DNA from: Aurantiochytrium sp. KH105
Taxonomy: Eukaryota > Sar > Bigyra > Thraustochytrida > Thraustochytriidae
Length of the DNA: 64,000 nt
Direction: 5' to 3'
Assembly (NCBI GenBank): GCA_003116975.1
Contig: BGKB01000074.1
Span: forward strand, 186,001 to 250,000
The position numbers and the translations under genes were made by a program. Of the stretch, positions 1 to 10,247 are shown piece after piece. The notes below the pieces were generated by a model. The model worked only from the letters and a program-made list of their open reading frames with translations. It had not been told where the DNA came from and did not search any database. The stretch's first letter is position 1. Every line of letters starts with the position of its first letter.

Positions 1-479
1 GGTCCGGCCGCGCGGCAGGCGCTGCTGCCGGCGAGCGCGTCTGTGTATCTGCGCGTGTCTTCCTTCGTGGGCGTCGATCCGAGCCCGCTGCGCTGTCGGG
101 GTCTGACTGACCCTCGTCTACACGAATTGAACGACTCTGCTATTGCAAGGATGCAGTACATGGTATCGCAACGTAGGCCACAAGTATTCATGTTGGTTGT
201 AAATCAACAGACTGAGCTCAAGCTCTTCTTTCTGAGGGCCTGCAAGCAGAAGGGCGGATTGTTAGCGAGCGAGGTGATTGCGGCGAGTGCATAGTTCTGG
301 TTCATGGGTAAAGAAAAGCTATGCCCCTGACTGAATCCATCAGGGCTTACCAGCATGAGAGATGAAAAAGAGGCCTGGCAGAGGACTTTATATCGATGAG
401 GAAAACTCGACATAGAAAGAAGGAGACATTCTCGAGATTTGGCTCCCGAAGCAGGATCAGATTAGTGAAGTTAGGCGGT
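1..479. other. Intergenic, no gene recognised
   Basis: Only short open frames occur here and none resembles a known protein. The stretch lies downstream of the stop codon of the minus-strand sulfhydryl oxidase gene, so part of it is probably that gene's 3' UTR. Confidence 0.4.
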
Positions 480-753
480 CTACACCTTTTTTATGAGCGG
501 AGATTTCCCTGGCCGCTGGCGCATGTAAGCAAAAACGCCGCAGGCGAGTGTAACGACGAGGAATATAATGGCAGAAGTGCTAAGTTGACCTTGCCCCTCT
601 TGGACCTGGCAGTGCAATTTGGGATCGTCAGGGAAACAATATGTGTGCTGCAAAAAAATGTAAACTGCATCATAGTCCCACGCCACAGGCTCCTCGCGAC
701 TTGCATCCCGTGCCCCGGGTGCATCCCTTGATGCATGATTCTCAATGCTACCC

Positions 754-785
<32 letters not shown>

Positions 786-2348
786 ACTACTACTACTGCT
801 GCTACTCCGACCGTACAAGAGTTGGTCACGAAAACCAGCATTGGGCCCTACAGACCGCTCTGCGGAAGAAAGATAGGCAGCATCGCCAGCATCCCTCCGG
901 AGCTTGGGCTGCGACGCTGCGAGGCGGCACGAACGGCAATGGTAGACCTCGGGAAATGTCGGACGATCGAATTGAGCCCGTCGCGTCAGCGAAAACTCAT
1001 TGTTGCTCTTACCATAGTCGCCAAGTGCAGCATCCTCTGCGTTGAGACGCTTGGAGACAGCATTGTGCTCGGACCAGATGAAGAGCGTGAGCGCGCGCGC
1101 CGGAGATATGCCCAGTTGCCTAGCGCTTTGTAGAATTTCACGCTGAGGGTTTGGGTTACTCTCGAGAAAGTGTTTGCGGCAGTCGTTACACGAGAAGCTG
1201 TACCGAATAAAGCCCACAATTCCGTTAAGCGTACGATCAGCAGATGCGCCCCCCGCGCCGCTTGCCACGGTAAGCACATGAAATAGCTTCCATAGCGCGC
1301 AAGGATAGCCACCATGCACCCCGACGTGCTGGAGAGTGGCAGGACGACATGTGTACCAAATGGCGCGCCATTTTGTGCGCTGGTCAGGCGTGTAGACGGC
1401 AAAATCCCACGATTCGAGCGCAGCATCAAAGGCCGAGACGGAAAGCACATGTCTCGTTTTGTCTTCCCGCTCTTTCAGGCTGCGAAAAAGCTTTTCCATC
1501 TGCGCGCGTTCGCGCACTCCTGGAAAGGATTCGCGAAGCACGTTCAGCCACGCGTAGAGAGCCGCCAGCTCTTCCCCTCCGAGTTCGAAGCGACCCAAGA
1601 AGACGCCCGTTTCCAAACCAAAACGAACTGCTGCGGCAATGTCGCGTCGCAGCATTTCCTTCGCGGAGAGCCTGTTTCCGAGGTGGTCGACAGCCTCGGC
1701 TGCTGCGGCGGCGGCAGCACTTTCCTCACTCAGTTCCAGGTCAGCATCATTTTCTGGATCTTCAGAAGGCTCGGAAGAGTCGCTGTGATGCAAGACTGCT
1801 CGATCAAAATCCTTGTCTGCTTCGGACATCCATCGGAGTATCTCGTGCATGCTCTCTTCAATTTCATGCGCCGTCTCGGGTCGACGAATGACGCTCCCCT
1901 TTGCAAATCCGAGCAGATACGGGACTGAGCGCACGTTGTACAAGGAGCATGTATCGCGGAACTCGTCGCAATTAATGGCGAGAAGATGTGTCTTACATTT
2001 TGCCTGTTGCGCGTGCTGGGCGACCTTGCGCCAAGTGGGCGCAAAGGTTTGGCAGTGTCCACACGATGCGCTGTAAAAGTTGATGACAATCACACCGTCT
2101 TCTTCACGCAAAAAGTTTGCTCGCTTTGGATCTGCAAACCACGCTGCGTCAACCTCTTGCACGGGGGATTCGTCATCGATGAAAAGTCCAAAACGTTCAC
2201 CATCAGAGCTGCCCTGCAGAAGACGCCGCTCCTGGTCGCCGCCCTCTTGATCGCTCAGCTTGGCCGCAAGTGCTTGTTCCTTTTCCGCAATAGCCTCTGC
2301 CGCGGCGACGATCGCAAGGCCGGCCAGGAGCGTCCGCGCCGCTCGCAT
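480..2348 (-). CDS. QSOX: Quiescin-sulfhydryl oxidase (QSOX-type), type I membrane protein
   Basis: The 622-residue protein should introduce disulfide bonds into secretory proteins, passing electrons from a thioredoxin-like domain to an FAD-bound Erv/ALR domain and then to O2. Seen: an N-terminal hydrophobic stretch (about residues 5-20, probable signal peptide), a thioredoxin domain with a CGHC active site at residues 96-99, an Erv/ALR-like segment with a CNDC redox motif after an SFS tract, an IWSEHN segment typical of the FAD site, and a late CRSC pair. Near the C-terminus lie a run of about 17 serines and one membrane helix (SAIIFLVVTLACGVFAYM) with a basic tail, as in membrane-bound QSOX. 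The start is the ATG at 2348-2346. It is head-to-head with the KNL1 gene. No introns are needed. Confidence 0.9.
758..806. repeat. CTG/CTA trinucleotide repeat coding for polyserine in QSOX
   Basis: Tandem CTG followed by CTA units on the plus strand. Read on the minus strand in the QSOX frame they give the serine run (AGC/AGT codons) just before the transmembrane segment. Confidence 0.85.
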
Positions 2349-3046
2349 CCTGCAGCAGTGCGCGGCCGGCCTGGGACGGGAGACAGTCCCGCACGATGTA
2401 GGACGCGCCTACTGCTCCTTTGCTATCCTCGCCCTGATTCCTGCCAGCCCGAACGAAGCCGACCGACGCCGCGGTCGCTCCAGACCAGATCCGGGTCCAC
2501 GGACCGGGCGCAGGCCACGCTCCGTCCGCACAACAACGGCCTTCGGGTTCTGCCGCACCACGTTCCCCGCGGCGACGTTGACGACGATGACGAATGATGA
2601 CATGGCGAGCACCGCCCGTCTACACCGGGACTCCGGCGCACAGGGCCGCACCTCGGTCCCCACCCCGCGGCGCGGCGCTCGGTCGTTATCGCAGCATATC
2701 CTGGACAAGGCACCCCCGAATAAAACGGCTTTCCGCGCGGTAAGCGAGGATAACCTGCGCAACCCCAAAGGCGGCCGTTTTACATTTTTCCCCTGCTTGG
2801 CGGCTCCGTCTCGGCGAGCTCGCTTTGCGGTTTTCGGGCGGCGGGGACCCAAACTCGCATTCCGCGGCCGGCCTGCGCGCGTGAGGCCCCCCGGCGGACG
2901 CTCTCCGCCCGCCCGCGGGCGACGCCAGCCAGCTGCGCGCAGCGGAGGATCGCCGCGAGGCTCGCGCGGGATCATCGCGCGGCTCGAGTGTCTGGGACTG
3001 ATCTCTGGTCTGGGAGGCGAGGGTTCCTGCTTTTTGCGTGAACGAC
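2349..3046. promoter_or_regulatory. Shared upstream region of the divergent QSOX and KNL1 genes
   Basis: About 700 bp, strongly GC-rich, between the QSOX ATG (minus) and the KNL1 ATG (plus). It should contain both promoters and 5' UTRs. I see no convincing TATA box. Long frames here look like composition artefacts. Confidence 0.5.
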
Positions 3047-6000
3047 ATGGAGGTTGCCAGGGAGCAACCGCCGGCGCCACAGCAGCAGCAAGCAGAGGAG
3101 AAGGACTCGGCAACGACGCAGCAGCAGCAGCAGCAGCAGAGACGCAAGCCCTTTCAGGAGCTCGATCTTGGCGGCGATCCGCAAAAGCAGCAGCAGGAGA
3201 ACCAGCACGTGCAAAAGCCGCATCAGCACCAGCAGCACCAGCAGCACCAGCAGCCAGGGGTCGGGACTATGCGAGGCGCGCCAACACCCAGCCCGCGTCG
3301 CAAAAGCCCCGCGCGGAAAAAGGCACGCACCTCACTCGAGAACGATCTTGGCAAGGCCAACCTTGGCAAACAAGACGACCAACGCTCGGATCTGAACATT
3401 GCGAAAACTCCTCCCGAAAAGCAGGCCAATGACCAAAAGAAAAGGGCCAAAGGCGAGCTCATTGAGTTCTCCCCTGACTCGCAGGGCTCGGGTCCTGCGC
3501 TCCGGTTCTCAGACTCTTCAGACGAATCTGGCGACGATGAAGAGGAGGCAGAGATTCAGCAGCACGGCATGAATGATAACGCAGACCGCGAAACCCAAAG
3601 AGTCGTGGAAGACGACAACGACAACGATGATGATGATGTTGACGGTGACAGTGATGATATGGACACGAGCACCGAGGATCACTTTGTCAGCATTTCTGCC
3701 GCTTCGACGCCATCCCTCCCAGAAGTCGAGCTGAACACGCGGCGAAACGCTCTGCGCCCAGTGCACAGCGAAAGGAAGAGCGCCGCTTCTGCTGGCACCG
3801 CAGACCTGGAAGATCTCCTTAATAGTGACGAAGATGACGACAGCGAGAATGGCCACCTTGACGATGATGAAGCAAACCGGACGGTCACTCTCGCTGCATT
3901 CCAAAACATTCTCGCCGGCGCAGACGACGATGACGAAGATGAAGATGAAGACGCCGGAGACAGAGGAAATGAGCACGCCGGCAAGGGACAAAAGGGTGTC
4001 CGAACGAGGAATGGAACACCCGCCAAGCCCAAAAAGGTGACATCAATGCCATTCGACGACTCTGACAATGACGACACGCCCGCACGTAACGGAAACAGGC
4101 GAAATACAGCCTCACCTTCCGCACTCCAGCGTCTGCTTGAAATGGCCGACAGCGAAGACGAGGATGATGACGAAGAGGAGCAGCTCAATGCCGCCACTGC
4201 ACGCGGCAGACGCGAAGCAGAGCTTTTGGCCAAGGACGATGACAAACTTTTCCAGGTAAGCACACCAGAAGACTCGAAATCGAGTGCTCGTGCACAGGAG
4301 AATGACGACGTCACGCCCGTCGCGCTTCGCACACGTTCGTCGGCCAAGAAGCCGCCCCGGCCCGACTCCCACGCTCGGACCCCCGGAAACATTGCCGAGC
4401 TTGGCCCAGGGCCGACGCCTCTCAAGAGTTGCATCAGCGCGCGGAAAAAGCGCGGTACATCGGCCAGACAAAAGAAGAAGTCCGTCGTCTTTGGTTCTCC
4501 GGATGCTGCAGAATTTGACTATCAAGATCCTGTACGTGGCGGCGTCACACCTCTCAACAAGAATTACGCAAGGACGCGCTATAAGATGGAGGACCGTGTG
4601 GACTCGGATGACGAAGATCTTATTGAGGAAGATCGTGAGACTGCTCTGAATTCTTCGATTCTCGCCACCTGGGAGGAGGAAGAAGAAGAAGATGAAGCCA
4701 TGGATGATGACAACGACGAGCTTGAGGGATCGCGAAACAGCGCCGAGCAAGCCATCCAGAGCGCGGGGAGCCGACGCAGCCGCTCCAGCAGGGGAAGCAG
4801 ACGCTCGAGCATGGGCGTTTTTCGTGCGGGTTCGCGTAAGACCAGCGAGGAGGTTCTGTCCCCCTCGGTGCGGAGCGAGGATGATAAGTCAGAGCTCGAG
4901 CAGAAATTCGACGCTGTGGCGGCCGAAAACCATCGTTCACCGCCTCCATCGCCTGAAACGGCCGAGGATGTTTTGCGCAAGGGAGACGCCGTGGCGATGC
5001 GACCACGCACGCCTGCACAGAGTTTAGGAGCAGTGGCGCCCGCAAGTTCCTCGCCGGATCCATCGCTTGCAAACTCGAATGGGGATACAATCGACTTTCA
5101 AGAGCTCTACGCGCTCGCAGCTTCGACGCCTGGGTCAGAGGGAAATGCAGCCAATCGTACCGTGGACCTCGACGACTTTGACAGTGTTCTCGACGCTCAC
5201 AGCAGTGGGGGTAGCCGGAGATCATCCAGGGTCGCGCGGCGAACGAGCAACGCAAGCGCAGCCTCGGCCACGTCGACAGGTACATCCTCTGGCAACCGCA
5301 CGATTGATCTCGACGACCTCACTGCGCTTGCAGCACTGTCTCCCGTCGTTGCTGCAGCGTCACCTGCGCGAAACACTCGCTCCCAACAGCGTCGCCGCGC
5401 AAGTGAGGCCCGGCAGCAAAGGCAGGCTCTGAAATCCCATCACCAAGCGGATAGTGATGACGAGGACCACAACAACAACGATCACGACGAGGAAGCTGCG
5501 AGGACGGTCGAGCTGGGCCAGCTGTCAGAACTTGCCGCATTGGATCAGAGCACCAATGACAGCCGTGTTGATAGCGATGTGGAGATGGAAGATGCTGATG
5601 AGCACCGGCCTAAATCGCCTTCGAGCTCACCGTCAAAGGAAGAACATACCGTGGAGCTCGGCACTCTTTCCCAGCTTGCGAGCATGTCACCGGAAAGTGC
5701 CAGCCCTCCGTCGGCGCTGAAACAATCTTCCTTGCCACCACCACCGGCAACCGAAGGAGCCGAAGAGCGTACTGTTGAACTTGGCAATCTCTCGGATTTG
5801 GCTGCAATGACTCCCGAGAATGAAAGCGTCGCGGGCCGGCGTACACGACGCACCTCAGCACGCTTAGCAGCAGCATCCTCGGGTACAAAACATGAATCGA
5901 CACGAAAAGGAAGTGCTGCAACGCCACAGGACCGCACCGTTGATCTTGGCAATCTGTCAGAGCTGGCTGCGATGACGCCCGAGTCGGAGCCGCGGCCAAA

Positions 6001-8158
6001 CCAGCGTCGTGTTTCAGGGCCAACTGCTTCAGAAGAAAAAACAAAGGAGCTCGGAAGCCTCACGGAGCTTGCCGAGCTCTCGCCCGCAACACCAGCAACA
6101 CCCGCAACGCCCGCAGAGACTAAGGAAATCGCCGAAGAGTCCCAGGCATCTCCCACCGCATCATCGCCTCACATGCGCCTTAGCTTTTCTTCGCTCGGAT
6201 CATCATCTCAGGGTTCCGATAAGAAGAACGAGCGGGATGGCAAACAAGGTCTTCAATTTGATTCAGCGGCTGTCCTCAATGGCTTCATGAACTCGCCAGG
6301 ATCGACGTCATCTTCTCCTCGTAGTCGTGAAGTGACACCGGACAAGTCTCCTGCCCTCGTGAGTGCGAGAAAAACGAGCCTGTCGCCTGCTGAAGCGACA
6401 GGCTCGGCTTCTGTTGCTGCTGCGGCGGCGCCATTCTCGCCCTCGCCCTCGCCCTCGTCATCGCCAGCAAACGAGGCCAAACAATCGGTAGGGCCTGAAC
6501 CTACCAAAGGAATGGACATGACCCCTGAAACGCCCGATCCCGCAAACAACACCAACGCCTCTGAAAGCGCCTTTCGGCCTCGACGCGCACTGGCGCGGAC
6601 GCCTCTCTCTGCAGAGCAAGGGACCCGAGATGACGCACGCACGTCACCAGATATTCAAGAAGAGGACCTGTCGCCCCCGCCAACGCCAAAACCCACCACG
6701 ATGCGTCTGTCACTCGAGTCCTTTCTCGCGCAGTGCGAGGCGCCGCTCTCCAACGAATCTCTGCACCAAGATCTTGGTGATGCCGAGGATCCTTCGCAGG
6801 ATCTCGTAGATGACCCCGAGGTCGAAGCGCAAGAAGTTGTCGACAAAGAGTTGACTCGCGCATGCGTTTTGCAAGCGGATATGTTCGGCCAGAAATGGAC
6901 CGTGAACGAGTCGCGAAACCGTGCCCTCTTGGCGCAGCAGACCATCACTGAGCTTGTGACAACACTCGAGCAGTCTTCACCCACATTGCTTCAAGTCGAT
7001 GCAGAGAGTGGCCGTGTGAATCTTGGACTCAAAAAGGCAATTCGCACTCTGCGCGAGCAAGCTCTTTGCGAGGCGCGCGCGTCGTGGAGTGATATTGAAG
7101 CCAAGGGGCTGAGTCTCTCATTGCAAGCCCTCGAAGAACACGGGTCTATCTTGCGTGAAGACATTGGCATTGTTCAAGAGGGTGTGCAACGTCTCGAAGC
7201 CGCTGGAGCGCAGGCAAGCGAAGCCGTGAGTAGCGCAGAGCGTCTGCACTCGCTCCTCGAGGCCCTCTTGGAGCAGCGGGAAGTCATCGGAGGGTACAAA
7301 CAAGAGATTGCTGAGTTGGAAGAACGCGTTCGCATTGCCGACAAGGATTTTACACGTGTACAAAGCGCCCATGACGTCCAGGCTGCTCGTCTGAAGGAGG
7401 CACAAGACAATTTAGAGGCGCTCGAAGCGCAGCGACAAGCTGAAGTCGACTTTGAGAGCCAGAATGCTGTTCTTGATGTTGCGCAAGGTCTTCATATCTG
7501 GAGACTTCATAACGCAAGCGGCACTTCAGTTGAACTGGCGCTTGACAATGTCGATGGCTCGTACGAGCTCATTACATTCGTTTTTGATCTCCAGCCAAGT
7601 GTCGTCGAGATCCATTCGCAGCACGTCGGGCCCGATGCGCTCGAGACTGAGGATCGACCTCAGGTCGACGTCGAAGAGGCCTTGAGCTCGTTGGGCGTCG
7701 AGGCGAAAATGGCGACAATCACCAAGGCCCGCGTTGCGCACACGGTGGCCGCATTGCGCTCGCGGCTGCGTGGCGCAGAGCCATCCTGTGTACCGGATGC
7801 TTTGCTCGAGCTTGATGTCGAATTTGGTCGTCTTCATGACTTATGGGAGGAGATCTCGCAAATCTGTCAGAGCGAGACCTATCCGTGCAAGCTCACCGCG
7901 CGGGGCGATGGCAGCATGGTGTTCTCCGTCGAGATCTACTACGGTGGACTCGGGGCTGTTGTAAAGGTTGCCTTTGAGATTCTCCCAAGCTATCCACTTG
8001 ACGCGGACGCTTGCAAGGTGAGCTTTGAGCTTGTCAGCGAGCGTAATCATGATCAGCTCTTGCAGCACTTGGAACAAGCTGTGGTGCAACGCAACGACGA
8101 TGCTAAGCAGTTTGCTCCACTCTCAAGCCTCTGGGCTGGTATTCTCGAAAATTTTTAG
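3047..8158 (+). CDS. KNL1: Kinetochore scaffold KNL1/Spc7/Spc105-like protein
   Basis: The 1703-residue protein is the likely KNL1 subunit of the KMN network, which binds microtubules and recruits PP1 and Bub1/Bub3. The N-terminal half is acidic and disordered, with a polyQ start. It carries about nine degenerate repeats with the core [RN]T-[VI]-[DE]-[LF] followed by xxLxxLAxM[TS]PE, spread from about 3870 to 6090; I read these as this lineage's MELT-type repeats. A KSVVF tetrad-plus motif (residues 478-482) fits the PP1-docking RVxF consensus. The C-terminal third is predicted coiled coil (about 6830-7480) followed by an RWD-like region (about 7480-8140), the Spc7 family layout. The frame opens upstream at non-ATG codons; the first ATG, at 3047, is taken as start. 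It is a single exon. Weakest point: the repeats diverge from animal and fungal MELT. Confidence 0.82.
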   Translation: MEVAREQPPAPQQQQAEEKDSATTQQQQQQQRRKPFQELDLGGDPQKQQQENQHVQKPHQHQQHQQHQQPGVGTMRGAPTPSPRRKSPARKKARTSLENDLGKANLGKQDDQRSDLNIAKTPPEKQANDQKKRAKGELIEFSPDSQGSGPALRFSDSSDESGDDEEEAEIQQHGMNDNADRETQRVVEDDNDNDDDDVDGDSDDMDTSTEDHFVSISAASTPSLPEVELNTRRNALRPVHSERKSAASAGTADLEDLLNSDEDDDSENGHLDDDEANRTVTLAAFQNILAGADDDDEDEDEDAGDRGNEHAGKGQKGVRTRNGTPAKPKKVTSMPFDDSDNDDTPARNGNRRNTASPSALQRLLEMADSEDEDDDEEEQLNAATARGRREAELLAKDDDKLFQVSTPEDSKSSARAQENDDVTPVALRTRSSAKKPPRPDSHARTPGNIAELGPGPTPLKSCISARKKRGTSARQKKKSVVFGSPDAAEFDYQDPVRGGVTPLNKNYARTRYKMEDRVDSDDEDLIEEDRETALNSSILATWEEEEEEDEAMDDDNDELEGSRNSAEQAIQSAGSRRSRSSRGSRRSSMGVFRAGSRKTSEEVLSPSVRSEDDKSELEQKFDAVAAENHRSPPPSPETAEDVLRKGDAVAMRPRTPAQSLGAVAPASSSPDPSLANSNGDTIDFQELYALAASTPGSEGNAANRTVDLDDFDSVLDAHSSGGSRRSSRVARRTSNASAASATSTGTSSGNRTIDLDDLTALAALSPVVAAASPARNTRSQQRRRASEARQQRQALKSHHQADSDDEDHNNNDHDEEAARTVELGQLSELAALDQSTNDSRVDSDVEMEDADEHRPKSPSSSPSKEEHTVELGTLSQLASMSPESASPPSALKQSSLPPPPATEGAEERTVELGNLSDLAAMTPENESVAGRRTRRTSARLAAASSGTKHESTRKGSAATPQDRTVDLGNLSELAAMTPESEPRPNQRRVSGPTASEEKTKELGSLTELAELSPATPATPATPAETKEIAEESQASPTASSPHMRLSFSSLGSSSQGSDKKNERDGKQGLQFDSAAVLNGFMNSPGSTSSSPRSREVTPDKSPALVSARKTSLSPAEATGSASVAAAAAPFSPSPSPSSSPANEAKQSVGPEPTKGMDMTPETPDPANNTNASESAFRPRRALARTPLSAEQGTRDDARTSPDIQEEDLSPPPTPKPTTMRLSLESFLAQCEAPLSNESLHQDLGDAEDPSQDLVDDPEVEAQEVVDKELTRACVLQADMFGQKWTVNESRNRALLAQQTITELVTTLEQSSPTLLQVDAESGRVNLGLKKAIRTLREQALCEARASWSDIEAKGLSLSLQALEEHGSILREDIGIVQEGVQRLEAAGAQASEAVSSAERLHSLLEALLEQREVIGGYKQEIAELEERVRIADKDFTRVQSAHDVQAARLKEAQDNLEALEAQRQAEVDFESQNAVLDVAQGLHIWRLHNASGTSVELALDNVDGSYELITFVFDLQPSVVEIHSQHVGPDALETEDRPQVDVEEALSSLGVEAKMATITKARVAHTVAALRSRLRGAEPSCVPDALLELDVEFGRLHDLWEEISQICQSETYPCKLTARGDGSMVFSVEIYYGGLGAVVKVAFEILPSYPLDADACKVSFELVSERNHDQLLQHLEQAVVQRNDDAKQFAPLSSLWAGILENF

Positions 8159-8284
8159 GTGAATGATATGTTGAAGTGGATTGTTTCTGCGACGGGCTAG
8201 GCTATGCTAGGCTATGCTATGCTATGCAATGCAACGAAGGCAAGCACACACGCGATGATGTGAACCGTCATTATGTGCTTGCTC

Positions 8285-8290
8285 AATAAA
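8285..8290 (+). promoter_or_regulatory. AATAAA polyadenylation signal, KNL1
   Basis: AATAAA lies about 127 bases past the KNL1 stop codon in a local A-rich stretch, in the 395-bp gap to the convergent NUS1 gene. The upstream part of this gap has a short GGCTATGCTA-type direct repeat (about 8199-8226). Confidence 0.55.
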
Positions 8291-8553
8291 AATAAAAATT
8301 GAACTTGAGATTGTTTTGGTTCTGGCCGTGGCATCGATCCACTCGCTTGTCGATTCGTTTCGTTCGTCAAAAAGACAGACTCTCGCTTCGTGAAGATCCT
8401 GCCAGGTGATGGCCAAGTATTGGTCTCAACAAAGAAAAGGGTCGTCGACTTTGCAGTCTGGACGGGCTCCAAGCGACACGAAAATGCAGAACCACGACGA
8501 TGAGACAATGCAGCCTCCTTCTCTGACTCCCCGGTCGACACGGCGGTGCAGCC

Positions 8554-9549
8554 TTATTGCCCCCAGCGCTGCTCTGAGCGACTGTAAAGAGACAGACTCC
8601 GCACAATTGACGCGTAGAGTACACTTTGCATCGACTGGCCGAGCGTTCTGACAAAATTTGTGAGTGACATTCAAGGGCGTCAGATTCAGACACACAATGC
8701 GACAAGGGCTGGAGAAAGAACTTACAGAATCTCGGGTGTGCGAGCAATCCATGCCGGGAAGCCGCCAAGACACGCATGTTCCGAAAAGATGAAAACGACG
8801 TCAAGACGACCTGTGGCATGTTTGGTACAGGATAGACGCTTGTCCAAAAGTCCAGCGTCGATGCTTTGCACAGGAGTTTCTGCATCGTCGACGAGGTCTT
8901 GTGCGACTCGTGCCATGTCGCGAGCACCATCGTCATCCGAAAAGAAGCGTACGCTTACATCAAATTTACCTTGGTTGCTGCTATTGTGGACGATCTCAAC
9001 GGGTGAAGCGCTTCCACCCACAAAGATTTGCATGGAGCGCACCGCGGCGAGCTGACCGAACGCGAGATAGCCCATTCCCCTTGGATCGTGTAGCATGTGC
9101 CTTAGATGCGCAGTTATGCGTGGTAGGGCTTTCTGCATGTCACCCGACCCCTCGAACACGACCAGCTCACGGACACCCGCATCCGCGAACCACATCATCA
9201 CGCTGGCGCACTTTTGCGCGAGTTTTTCGAGTGCTCTAGTATCTGCATCACCCTCGCCGAGTGTGCTGCGCTCCAAGCACAGGCCTACGCGCGCAGGGGT
9301 CTTTGCTAGCTTGAGCTTGACAAGCTTGGAGCCCCGCTTGCCGTCGGCCTTTTTCCCGCTTGCGGTATCTGCGACGTCCTCGTCTGTGATCATGGCGGCC
9401 TCGGCTTGCTTCACGAAGAGAAGCATTCGCCAGTACGCGATCGACAAGGCTGCCGCACATCCTCGACTCGTCCTGTACGCCCAGGCGGCGGCGGCCACGA
9501 GCAGGCCGAGCAGCGCTCGCAGCGTCGCGCCCAAGACGGAGGAGGCCAT
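8554..9549 (-). CDS. NUS1: NUS1/NgBR, dehydrodolichyl diphosphate synthase complex subunit (2 exons)
   Basis: Join of 9549-8726 and 8647-8554 (minus), 305 residues. NUS1 is the non-catalytic partner of the cis-prenyltransferase that makes dolichol for N-glycosylation at the ER. Seen: N-terminal hydrophobic membrane segment, divergent cis-prenyltransferase core, and a GGFPAWIARTPEI segment matching the family's C-terminal region. The uninterrupted frame stops at TAA right at a GTAAGT donor. A 78-bp intron (8725-8648) ending in TTTTGTCAG restores frame (phase 2) and adds 30 residues ending EQRWGQ, the position of the RxG motif of NUS1 proteins. Matching donor, acceptor, phase and family C-terminus make the splice model strong. 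It is followed on the same strand, about 105 bp upstream of its start, by the P4H-Gnt1 stop. Confidence 0.85.
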
Positions 9550-9653
9550 GGCCGCGAAAAGCTCGCACGCCTTCGGCCAAAACCCGCGCGTCGTTGCTCT
9601 CGCTGCTGCTGCTGCTGCTGCTGCCGCTGCTGCTCTGCAGCTGCGCCTCGACC

Positions 9654-10212
9654 TCAGCGTCCGTCAGCGCGCCCGGGGCCGCCCTCCCTCCCCGCGCCGG
9701 CGCCGTTCGCGCGCTCGCGCTCGCGGTCGCGCTCGCGCCCGCCCGCGGCGACGGTTCTGGCAGCGAAGTCCACGCCGATGGCGCGCCCCAGCTCCGCGAG
9801 GCCGCGCCCGCGCGCGGCTCCGGGCGCCGCCCCGGGCGCCGCCGCGGCCGCTGCGCCGGCGGCCAGCGCGCGAGCGACGGCGCGCGAGGCCTCGAGGCGC
9901 GGCGCGTCGGCGCTGCGGAAGAGGCGCTCTTGGCGGTCTGCCGTGGCCCACAGGTGGAAGACGAGGTCCTCGCGCGCGGGGCAGAAGACGTCGCAGCCGC
10001 GCGCGAAGAGCCGCGCGGCCATGGCGCTCTCCTCGCCGAAGAAGAGGTGCTCCGCGTCCGCGTACGCGACCAGATCCGTCAGGACCTCGGCACGCGAAAA
10101 GTTGAAGCCTCCCGCGAAGAGGTGCGTCGCGACCACCTCGGAATCCGCGCCGTCAGATTGCGACGGCGGGGAAGGAGGGGAGGATGAGGATGAGGGTGAG
10201 GATAAGGATGAT

Positions 10213-10247
<35 letters not shown>

